7,626 nt of DNA from Planctomycetaceae bacterium. GTDB taxonomy: Bacteria; Planctomycetota; Planctomycetia; Pirellulales; Pirellulaceae. Under the pieces are notes generated by a model. The model saw only the letters and a list, made by a program, of their open reading frames with translations, was not told the origin of the DNA and did not search any database. The DNA lies in assembly GCA_002862265.1 (NCBI GenBank), contig PKCQ01000567.1, forward strand, positions 1-7,626. Reading direction: 5' to 3'. Shown piece after piece: positions 1 to 5,910 of this stretch. The position numbers and the translations under genes are program-made. Positions within the stretch are counted from its first letter, which is position 1, and the number at the start of each line of letters is the position of its first letter.

Positions 1-1497
1 GGTGAAAGCGACAACAAAACGGTTGAATTGCAAGTGGAGCATAGGCAGAAATGGAAGAGTCTTGGCACCGCCGAGCTTGATAGCGATGCGTGGACCGCAA
101 CATTTCGCATTCCCAACTGGGACGCAACAGTCTCTCGCCCCTTCCGAATGATCTATCGCGAAAAACATACGGATGGATCTGAAACGGAGTCCGACTGGAC
201 CGGTAACTTCCGAGCCAGTCCAAGTGGAAGGCCATTGCGGATGGCCGCGCTCACTTGCCAGAACCATTATGGGTTTCCCTACGAGCCAGTTGTCGAAAAC
301 GTCACGAAGCTCGATCCTGATCTGGTTTATTTCAGTGGCGACCAACTTTACGAGAGCCATGGTGGTTTCGGACTTATTCGTGAGCCTGCGGTGCCTGCAA
401 TTCTGAACTACTTGCGTAAGTTCTACATGTTCGGTTGGGCTTTTCGTGATTCTCTTCGAAACGCTCCAACGCTGTGCATTCCCGACGATCACGATGTCTT
501 TCAAGGTAACATTTGGGGCGAAGGCGGCGAAGCTATGAAGGAGCTCGATAAGGGAGCTTCTTCGAAAGGTGGCTACCGCGAACCAGCTCGCATGGTAAAC
601 GTGGTCCACAAGACCAACTGCAGCCATCATCCTGACTATTACGATGCCACACCAGTTGCTCAGGGCATCAGCGTTTACTATGGCGACATGGTCTATGGTG
701 ATGTGAGCTTTGCGATTCTGGGGGACCGGCAATTCAAGAGCGGTCCCGAGCGCGTCGAAACTGGCAGTGGTCGCGCCGACCACGTGAAAGACATGAATGT
801 AGATACACTGCACCTGGATAAGCCCGGCTTGATCTTGCTTGGTGAACGGCAAGAGAAGTTCTTGGAGAATTGGTGTAAAGATTGGCGTGGGCATGGATTG
901 AAAGTCTTGCTGAGCCAAACAGTCTTTGCCGGAGTCGCCACCCATCATGGCGGTTACAACGGCTACTTGAAGGCAGACTTAGATTCCGGCGGATGGCCAC
1001 AAACTGCACGGAACCGCACAGTAAAAATTATCCGCGAAGGGATGCCGCTACATATCAACGGCGACCAGCACTTGACGACTCTGGTGCAATATGGCGCTGA
1101 CGAGCAGCGCGATGGAAGTTGGTCATTCTGCACTCCCGCGATCTCAGCTGGCTACCCGCGCTGGTGGCGTCCAGACGATATTGGCATGCCTCATGACAAT
1201 CGGCCGAAGCACGGTTTGGGCAATACGGGCGAATTCGAAGATGGGTTCGGCAACAAGGCTTATGTCTATGCGGTTGGAAATCCTATGGTCGGAAAGGACA
1301 AGAATCGTTACAAGAAAGCACATGAAAAAGGAAGCGGATTTGGCTTTGTAACTATCGATACCAAGTCGAAGACCTACTACGTCGAAGCCTTTAAGTTCTT
1401 GATCGACGCGACGGACGGAAATCCGGAAAATCAGTTTCCGGGCTGGCCAGTTACGATTCATCAGGAAGAAAACAACGGTAAAAATCGAATCGGCTGA
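1..1497 (+). CDS. PhoD-like metallophosphatase, C-terminal part (5' end outside window)
   Basis: This is a phosphodiesterase/alkaline phosphatase of the PhoD type, a family that releases phosphate from organic esters, usually outside the cytoplasm. The frame is open from base 1, so the start and any export signal lie upstream; a TTG at 28 is only an internal codon. In order one sees a beta-rich stretch typical of the PhoD N-terminal domain (to about base 230), the motif LTCQN (253-267; the Cys matches the SCQ motif of PhoD, where I recall a Cys as an iron ligand), SGDQLYE (334-354), PDDHDVFQGN (481-510), GDRQFK (721-738, the PhoD LDxRxYR motif), SQTVFAG (907-927) and the metal-binding NGDQH (1057-1071). 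All core metal motifs are present, so it is probably active. It converges on the reductase gene. The natural substrate cannot be told from the sequence. The tail after GWPVTIHQ is short; see findings. Confidence 0.88.
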   Translation, partial: GESDNKTVELQVEHRQKWKSLGTAELDSDAWTATFRIPNWDATVSRPFRMIYREKHTDGSETESDWTGNFRASPSGRPLRMAALTCQNHYGFPYEPVVENVTKLDPDLVYFSGDQLYESHGGFGLIREPAVPAILNYLRKFYMFGWAFRDSLRNAPTLCIPDDHDVFQGNIWGEGGEAMKELDKGASSKGGYREPARMVNVVHKTNCSHHPDYYDATPVAQGISVYYGDMVYGDVSFAILGDRQFKSGPERVETGSGRADHVKDMNVDTLHLDKPGLILLGERQEKFLENWCKDWRGHGLKVLLSQTVFAGVATHHGGYNGYLKADLDSGGWPQTARNRTVKIIREGMPLHINGDQHLTTLVQYGADEQRDGSWSFCTPAISAGYPRWWRPDDIGMPHDNRPKHGLGNTGEFEDGFGNKAYVYAVGNPMVGKDKNRYKKAHEKGSGFGFVTIDTKSKTYYVEAFKFLIDATDGNPENQFPGWPVTIHQEENNGKNRIG

Positions 1498-1500
1498 TTT

Positions 1501-1515
1501 CCTCAGTGGCTGAGG
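1501..1515. terminator. Small hairpin between convergent genes, possible terminator
   Basis: CCTCAG-TGG-CTGAGG is a perfect 6-bp inverted repeat with a 3-base loop. It begins three bases after the phosphatase stop codon and lies in the 77-base gap between two convergent genes, where a transcription end is expected. There is no T-run after it on the plus strand. On the minus strand it is followed by AAATCAGCC, so it is not a classical intrinsic terminator on either side. The position supports the role more than the sequence does. Confidence 0.3.
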
Positions 1516-1574
1516 TTACGAGACCGGTGGCAACGCCATATCGTCTATCATTCCAGGACTGGGCGTCAATAGAT

Positions 1575-2498
1575 CTATGATCGCTGCGTCCAGTCAAAGC
1601 CGCTCATTTCGGCCAGAGCGAGCGTGAGAGCATGGGTGCCTTCGCGTGCCCAGCCTTTGGATTCAACGGATTTGTAAAGCTGCTCTGCCAGTGCTAGCCC
1701 CGGCATGGAAAGTCCCATTCGCCGACTCTCGGCCATGGCTATCCCCATGTCTTTGACAAAGTGCTCGACGAAGAAACCTGGCTCAAAATTGTTGTCGATG
1801 ATACGTGGGGCGAGATTGGTGAGCGACCAACTGCCTGCCGCTCCTGAGCCAACGGACTTGAGAACTGTTTCCAGATCCAGTCCAGCGCGATATCCGTAGA
1901 CTAAGGCTTCGCAGACGCCAATCATCATCGTGGAAATCAGAGTCTGATTAACCATTTTAGTGTGCTGGCCGCAACCGGCGGCTCCTTGATGGACGATCGT
2001 CTTGCCCATTGCATCCCAGAAGGGCTGAAGTGCCGCGACGACATCAGCGTCGCCACCGATCATGATGGACAGACTGCCTTCTCGTGCTCCTTTATCTCCG
2101 CCAGAAACGGGAGCGTCGAGCATGTGTACGCCTCGTGACTTTGCTGCTTCGTACATCTCAACAGCCAAACTTGGTTCGCTCGTTGTCATGTCGACCAGGA
2201 TATTGCCGGTTTCGCAGCCGGACAAAGCGCCTTGTTCCTCGCAAAGATAGACTTCCCGCACATCCTTAGGAAAGCCAACGATGCCAAACACGACATCGGA
2301 GGCTTCGGCGACAGCACGTGGTGAGTCCGCCCAGGTCGCGCCAGCGTTCAACAAATCCTGAGCTTTGCTTTTTGTGCGAGTAAAGATCGTCGCATCAAAA
2401 CCGGCTTTCATCAGGTGCCCGCACATGCTGGCTCCCATCACGCCGGTACCAATCCATCCGATTTTCGTTTCGCCTGGAACAATAGATTTCAATGCCAT
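1575..2498 (-). CDS. NAD(P)-dependent 3-hydroxyisobutyrate dehydrogenase-family reductase
   Basis: This is a 307-residue cytoplasmic beta-hydroxyacid dehydrogenase (3-hydroxyisobutyrate dehydrogenase / tartronate semialdehyde reductase / glyoxylate reductase family). These enzymes interconvert small 3-hydroxy acids and their semialdehydes. The N-terminal Rossmann fold has GTGVMG (17-22). The second strand ends in TRTKSK (40-45); a basic residue there usually favours NADP(H). The substrate loop DAPVSGG is at 128-134, the catalytic lysine is K181 in the motif KMVNQ (181-185), and the C-terminal helical domain carries the conserved KD at 249-250. Length and all motifs fit an intact enzyme. The ATG start lies 12 codons before the Rossmann motif, as is usual, and has no clear Shine-Dalgarno sequence. 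The gene follows the interrupted permease on the same strand, 34 bases after the permease's original end, so the two probably form an operon. The exact substrate is not determinable; coupling to a lactate/glycolate permease makes tartronate semialdehyde or glyoxylate plausible. Confidence 0.9.
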   Translation of the reverse strand: MALKSIVPGETKIGWIGTGVMGASMCGHLMKAGFDATIFTRTKSKAQDLLNAGATWADSPRAVAEASDVVFGIVGFPKDVREVYLCEEQGALSGCETGNILVDMTTSEPSLAVEMYEAAKSRGVHMLDAPVSGGDKGAREGSLSIMIGGDADVVAALQPFWDAMGKTIVHQGAAGCGQHTKMVNQTLISTMMIGVCEALVYGYRAGLDLETVLKSVGSGAAGSWSLTNLAPRIIDNNFEPGFFVEHFVKDMGIAMAESRRMGLSMPGLALAEQLYKSVESKGWAREGTHALTLALAEMSGFDWTQRS

Positions 2499-2532
2499 GA
2501 GACTTATTGCTTTCTCGCTTGAGAGTTTAAGT

Positions 2533-2841
2533 TTATTTGGATGCAGGATTTCGCCTTGAACGGACTATCAGCGCGACTATCGAGAGTAGGATTGCCGCAG
2601 CTATGAAAGTGCCCGCATTGAACAGCCCTGCAGAATGATACCAAACGATGCTGTAGCCGATGGCACCGGTCAATAACGCGTAGTAGCAAAAGACCATCAG
2701 CGTTTTACGTATGACGGTGCCCTCTTTTCCACTTAGGCCAACGACGGCGGATGCCGCGACAACGTTGTGGACACAGATTGTGTTACCTGCAGCTCCACCG
2801 ACGGCTTGCAGTGCGACGATCCAGATCGGATCGACTTGGAT
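2533..2841 (-). pseudogene. C-terminal 102 codons of the lactate permease, cut off by an in-frame TAA
   Basis: Reading on from the TAA at 2844-2842 in the same frame as the permease gives 102 sense codons before the next TAA (2535-2533). They begin IQVDPIWIVALQAVGG and continue through AAGNTICVHNVVAASAVVG and LSGKEGTVIRKTL, then two hydrophobic segments and a basic tail RSRRNPASK. This fits the end of LctP permeases; E. coli LldP has the comparable stretch VTGKMISPQSIAIACAAVG followed by LVGKES. The stretch has no start codon or ribosome binding site near its beginning (the first Met is about 50 codons in), so separate translation is unlikely. It is either the lost end of a recently inactivated gene, a readthrough product or the result of a base error. 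Confidence 0.85.
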
Positions 2842-4353
2842 TTACTCTGCGACATTGAATTGAAAAAGCGAAAGCATCATATTGCTGATAGTGTTGCTGC
2901 CGGCAATAGAAGCACCGATGCCTCCGATAAAAGTTGCGAAGAGCGGCCACGCTTCGCCCGCGATCTGTTTCACTCCGATGGCCAGTGCAAGCGGCATTTT
3001 CTCGTAGCCCTCTGCACCGCCTCCACTGTTGAGGAAGACTTGGACCATCGGTACCGTGAATACCAGAGCGACGGAAGCGGCCAAAATTGTCTTGGCGGAA
3101 TCCGAAAAAGCCTTCCTGTAGCGAGACCAGGACATACGATGAGCCAAAAACGCGACGCCTGAGGCGATCAGAAAAACCGTTCCAGGCAAATAGATTGGCT
3201 GGACACTATGACTAATAGTCGTTCCGAACATTGCTTCCAAATTCACCTGCCAAGACTTAATCCATTTGACGGGTGAAAAAGTTGCCTCGTCGATTCCGGG
3301 CAAGCTCTGTTGTCTCGTGATGACAAGGATTAACGCAACGACTAGGTAGGGCAACCAAGCCGCGCAGGCACCAACCTTGGGTACGCCATTATTCGTCTCG
3401 CCGTGAATTTGCCTAGATGCATCCGTTTGCTTTCCAAGCCATTCGGATTCCCAGGTGGCCTTGTCGCCAAAATCCCAAGTTTGATCCCTGGGTGGAGTCA
3501 GGAATTCGGCCCTTGCCGCAGTAGTCACGATACCCAGACCGATTAGTCCGCCGAGTAACGACGGAAACTCAGGGCCGAGGAAAATTGCGACTACTGTGTA
3601 CGGGATAGTCATGGAAAAAGCGGCGAAAATCGCAAATGGCCAGATCTCAATTCCTTCGCGAAACGATCGACGTTCACCAAAAAAACGTGTCATGGTGCAG
3701 ACCATGGCCAATGGAATCAGTGTTCCAGCAATGGCATGCAACAAGGCGACGCGACTACCGACCAAAATCAACAGAGCTCGGTCAGACGCAAACCCATTCG
3801 CCGCGGCAAACTCTGCGGTCGAACCTGCACCCGCCAAACCAGTCGAAACGCCGAATAAAATGGGGGTTCCTACCGCTCCGAAAGAAACTGGAGTGCTCTG
3901 GACAATCATGCCTGAAATGACTGCGGCCAAGGGCGGAAAGCCTAAGCCGACCAACAACGGCACGGCGATGGCGGCGGGCGTTCCAAAGCCGGCGGAGCCT
4001 TCGATAAAGGTGCCGAAGAGCCACGCAACGATGATGACTTGAACGCGGCGGTCGGAAGAAAGATTGCGAAAAGAATTCCGTATCGTTTCCAGGGCACTGC
4101 TGTACTTAAGTGTGTTGAGCAGAAAAATAGCGCCGAAAATAATGTATAGCAGCTCGCCAGCGATGATGAGCCCTTTGGTCGATGCAGCTAGAACTTGCAA
4201 CGGTGCGACACGCCACACAAACAGGGCAAGCAAGAGACAGACACCAAAACCGATCGGCATCGCGCGACTTGCAGGCATGCTAAGAATGACCAGAAAGATC
4301 GCTACCGCCAGGATCGGGAGCAGTGCGAGCAAAGCGAGGACGAGGTCAGACAT
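2842..4353 (-). CDS. LctP-family L-lactate/glycolate permease, ended early by an in-frame stop
   Basis: This is an inner-membrane proton symporter of the LctP (LldP/GlcA) family, which imports L-lactate, D-lactate or glycolate. The frame gives 503 residues from the ATG at 4353; a TTG at 4380 would add nine. I prefer the ATG because it directly precedes the first membrane helix (SDLVLALLALLPILAVA), as in LldP, and because a possible promoter lies just upstream. Numbered from the TTG, the family motifs are FIEGSAGFGTPAAI (125-138), STPVSFGAVGTPI (162-174) and SNTISNMMLSLFQ (495-507), with about a dozen hydrophobic segments and a polar loop at about 293-335. The frame ends at NVAE, directly after a conserved block, whereas the family runs on for about 100 more residues. 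Those residues are present in frame behind the stop; restored, the protein would have about 606 residues. As written, the protein lacks its last two membrane segments and is probably inactive. Confidence 0.88.
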   Translation of the reverse strand: MSDLVLALLALLPILAVAIFLVILSMPASRAMPIGFGVCLLLALFVWRVAPLQVLAASTKGLIIAGELLYIIFGAIFLLNTLKYSSALETIRNSFRNLSSDRRVQVIIVAWLFGTFIEGSAGFGTPAAIAVPLLVGLGFPPLAAVISGMIVQSTPVSFGAVGTPILFGVSTGLAGAGSTAEFAAANGFASDRALLILVGSRVALLHAIAGTLIPLAMVCTMTRFFGERRSFREGIEIWPFAIFAAFSMTIPYTVVAIFLGPEFPSLLGGLIGLGIVTTAARAEFLTPPRDQTWDFGDKATWESEWLGKQTDASRQIHGETNNGVPKVGACAAWLPYLVVALILVITRQQSLPGIDEATFSPVKWIKSWQVNLEAMFGTTISHSVQPIYLPGTVFLIASGVAFLAHRMSWSRYRKAFSDSAKTILAASVALVFTVPMVQVFLNSGGGAEGYEKMPLALAIGVKQIAGEAWPLFATFIGGIGASIAGSNTISNMMLSLFQFNVAE

Positions 4354-4392
4354 GCGTGGCTTCGGAAAACGGGGCAGCAACCAAAGCTCGTG

Positions 4393-4401
4393 ATTGTAGC
4401 A
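4393..4401 (-). promoter_or_regulatory. Possible extended -10 element before the permease
   Basis: On the minus strand this reads TGCTACAAT, which matches an extended -10 (TGnTATAAT) except for one base in the hexamer. It sits 40 bases before the ATG at 4353. No good -35 lies at 16-18 bases; TTGCAC is present but about 20 bases upstream. Transcription from here would start near 4386, leaving almost no leader for the TTG at 4380 and so favouring the ATG. Planctomycete promoters are poorly characterised, so this stays tentative. Confidence 0.3.
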
Positions 4402-4487
4402 AACCTATTTCCGATAAAGTGCAAGCCGCTTTGCGGTAGACCCTAACTAGAACAGCATTGCCCGCCGCGGCAAAGCGAAATCAAATT

Positions 4488-4533
4488 GCTAACCACTAAT
4501 TACTAACGAGCTAAAAGCTAATCACTATCCACT
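4488..4533. repeat. Two imperfect 17-base direct repeats across the EVE stop codon
   Basis: GCTAACCACTAATTACT (4488-4504) and GCTAATCACTATCCACT (4517-4533) agree at 13 of 17 positions and start 29 bases apart. Both are built from CTAA/ACTA units, and ACTAAC-GAGCTAAAA links them. The second copy overlaps the last codons and the TAG of the EVE gene. They may have come from slippage or be a protein or RNA binding site at the gene end. No function can be assigned. Confidence 0.45.
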
Positions 4534-5139
4534 CTTCTTCCGTCCAACTTTTACTACATGATCGAAGTGCTTCTTGGCAACAGGTTGAACACTGAGTCGC
4601 GAGCCTTTTTGCAGCAGCACCATTCCATCGAGCTGTGACATTTCTTTGAGTTCGGAAAGTGAGATTTCTGCCTTGAATTTCTCAACCAGCTTCACGTCTA
4701 CCATGTACCAAGTTGGATCCGATTTCTTGGACTTCGGATCGTAGTGCTTATCTTTTGGGTCGAAGGCTGTGTGATCGGGATAGCCTTCGCGCACGATCCG
4801 GCATACTCCGGCAACCCCAGGTGGCTCTGCGTTACTGTGGTAGTACAGCACCAAGTCTCCCACTTTCATATCATCTCGCATCGTGTTTCGAGCTTGATAG
4901 TTGCGGACGCCATCCCAGAAAGTGGTCTGTGCATCGGCATTGGCAAGATCATCGATGCTAAACACATGAGGTTCGCTTTTGACCAACCAGTAGAGCACTT
5001 CGCCCGGTTTTCGCTCCGGACGCGGAGCTTTCTTCTTAGCCGCCGTCTTCCTGGGAGAACTCTTTACTTTGGCAGCCTTCGTGGCTTTCTGTGCGACGGT
5101 TTTTTTAGTCGCAGTTTTCGCTGGTTTCTTCCGGGCCAT
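4525..5139 (-). CDS. EVE-domain protein with lysine/alanine-rich N-terminal tail
   Basis: This 204-residue protein has two parts. Residues 1-46 are low-complexity and strongly basic (14 Lys, 4 Arg, 10 Ala, several Pro), resembling the tails of histone H1-like and bacterial HU-like proteins and probably binding nucleic acid. Residues 47-200 form an EVE domain (PUA/YTH-like fold): YWLVKSEP (50-57), WDGVRNYQARN (75-85), GDLVLYYHSN (94-103) and RLSVQPV (181-187). The family includes thymocyte nuclear protein 1 and is thought to bind modified bases in DNA or RNA; many bacterial members are housekeeping proteins of unknown role. The ATG at 5139 gives the whole basic tail; a later start would remove it without touching the EVE domain, and no Shine-Dalgarno sequence decides. 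The gene precedes the permease on the same strand with a 171-base gap and faces away from the DoxX gene. The domain call is firm; the target is unknown. Confidence 0.9.
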   Translation of the reverse strand: MARKKPAKTATKKTVAQKATKAAKVKSSPRKTAAKKKAPRPERKPGEVLYWLVKSEPHVFSIDDLANADAQTTFWDGVRNYQARNTMRDDMKVGDLVLYYHSNAEPPGVAGVCRIVREGYPDHTAFDPKDKHYDPKSKKSDPTWYMVDVKLVEKFKAEISLSELKEMSQLDGMVLLQKGSRLSVQPVAKKHFDHVVKVGRKKSG

Positions 5140-5257
5140 AGTGCTTGGTGGGAAAGGAGATTAGATAAGAAGTGCCCGTTGTAACGCTTACTCCGCGACT
5201 TGAGAATCAGGGAGCGAAGAATCTGGCGGAGGGCTGCTTTGGCACGCCAGTTGCAAC

Positions 5258-5270
5258 GCAGAGACTCTGC
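5258..5270. promoter_or_regulatory. Perfect 13-base dyad GCAGAGACTCTGC
   Basis: Six bases on each side of a central A are exactly complementary (GCAGAG-A-CTCTGC). It lies 119 bases upstream of the EVE start, just beyond another 6-bp inverted repeat (5223-5250). Such a dyad could be a dimeric repressor site or, in RNA, a short hairpin. No second copy was noticed in the window, and no known operator consensus was recognised. Confidence 0.22.
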
Positions 5271-5441
5271 CTCATGTCCGTCCTGACAACTGAGGGGCCG
5301 CGAACAGAGAAGAGCTAGATCGAGTAGCTTGAATTTTAAAATTGTGTGTCGGAGACCAGGTCTTTCGAGGCTGGCACAGTGACAAAATTCGGCGAGTGTC
5401 TCTCGGGACTCTCGATTTGGTTGCAGCCGAATCAAGCTGTC

Positions 5442-5519
5442 AGGGCGGGCTTTTTGCTGCGCTTACCAGACGCATGTGCTCACGACATACGCCAGCAAAA
5501 GGCTTAAGAGCTTCGCCCT
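5442..5519. other. 78-base imperfect stem-loop, possible structured RNA
   Basis: Three nested stems can form. The outer stem is AGGGCG (5442-5447) with CGCCCT (5514-5519). The middle stem is 11 bp, 5449-5459 with 5493-5503, including GCTTTTTGCTG against CAGCAAAAGGC with one G-U pair. The apical stem is CGCATGT (5471-5477) with ACATACG (5485-5491), with one C-A mismatch and a 7-base loop. Unpaired bases are 5504-5513 and 5460-5470. It sits in the middle of the divergent gap and could be transcribed from either side. It matches no RNA family I recognise and could be chance. Confidence 0.28.
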
Positions 5520-5618
5520 AAGTCCCATTCTGCTTGTAGTGTCAAGCTCATGGCTTATTTGCTGACGTCTCGCCTTGCATCATCGAGACCTGAAATGATT
5601 CGCTGATGCGTCGTTTAT

Positions 5619-5687
5619 GCAGCGGTTCTCGCTGTATTCGAAAGCCCAACCCTGCAATTGCTTCATGCAAAATGATACAGCCGCTGC
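5619..5687. other. 69-base inverted repeat with 13 paired positions
   Basis: The right arm ATACAGCCGCTGC (5675-5687) is contiguous. Its complement on the left is GCAGCGG (5619-5625) plus CTGTAT (5632-5637), separated by a 6-base bulge TTCTCG. A small inner hairpin TTGC/GCAA (5658-5661 with 5667-5670) can form in the loop. A competing local hairpin, CAGCG/CGCTG (5620-5634), uses the left arm, so two alternative folds are possible. It starts about 290 bases upstream of the DoxX start. No known RNA family was recognised. Confidence 0.22.
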
Positions 5688-5849
5688 CTTCTGCGACGCT
5701 GCAGTTTGAGCATTCAGATTCAAAATCGCTTGGCTTGAGCAAGAATCTTGGCAATAATTTACATTGGTTGGGTCAACCTAATGCTCTGAAAAGGTGTTTT
5801 GGCTATCCCATTCGTGAAAATCCGAGCGGCATTACGGTTAAACTATCAG

Positions 5850-5877
5850 TTTGGTCGAAGACACTCTCGGATATAGT
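5850..5877 (+). promoter_or_regulatory. Weak candidate promoter for the DoxX gene
   Basis: TATAGT (5872-5877) resembles a -10 hexamer, and TTTGGT (5850-5855) lies 16 bases before it as a poor -35. Transcription would begin near 5885, giving a leader of about 26 bases ahead of the ATG at 5911. The leader contains CCCTCCCTCC and no Shine-Dalgarno sequence. The call rests on position and the AT-rich hexamer only. Confidence 0.25.
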
Positions 5878-5910
5878 CTTGCCTGATTTTCCCTCCCTCC
5901 AATCGATCAT

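Larger units (their letters stand above)
5140..5910. other. 771-base divergent intergenic region rich in inverted repeats
   Basis: This gap separates the EVE gene (-) from the DoxX gene (+). The open frames in it, up to about 135 codons, show no domain, no hydrophobic pattern and no ribosome binding site, so I call none of them. I checked by eye for tRNA, SRP RNA, RNase P RNA and tmRNA signatures and saw none. The region holds several inverted repeats: CTGGCG/CGCCAG (5223-5228 with 5245-5250), the 13-base dyad at 5258-5270, GTCTCG/CGAGAC (5567-5572 with 5584-5589), and two larger foldable elements listed separately. It must contain promoters for both flanking genes. Confidence 0.6.

Noticed and set aside
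2842..2844. Stop codon recoding (selenocysteine or programmed readthrough)
   Set aside because: The codon is TAA, not TGA or TAG. There is no downstream hairpin of note and no readthrough-favouring context, so a nonsense change or base error is simpler.
2767..3162. 131-codon plus-strand open frame
   Set aside because: It is antisense to the permease end, including the part beyond the stop. The minus frame has clear family motifs on both sides.
3596..4042. 148-codon plus-strand open frame
   Set aside because: It lies opposite the conserved membrane helices of the permease and reads as low-complexity antisense (Lys, Ala and Pro rich).
5064..5435. 123-codon minus-strand open frame upstream of the EVE gene
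   Set aside because: It overlaps the EVE start in a different frame and has an arginine-rich, patternless composition. It might hide a gene remnant, but nothing supports that.
5330..5440. SRP RNA or another known RNA (GGAGACCAGGTCTTTCGAGG looked suggestive)
   Set aside because: The conserved SRP core (GGAAGGAAGCAGCC-type) and pairing are absent. There are also no tRNA, RNase P or tmRNA hallmarks.
5441..5455. CAGGGCGGGCTTTTT as half of an intrinsic terminator
   Set aside because: It has the GC-then-T look of a terminator, but no complementary GC arm lies directly upstream. Its partner lies downstream, as in the stem-loop described.
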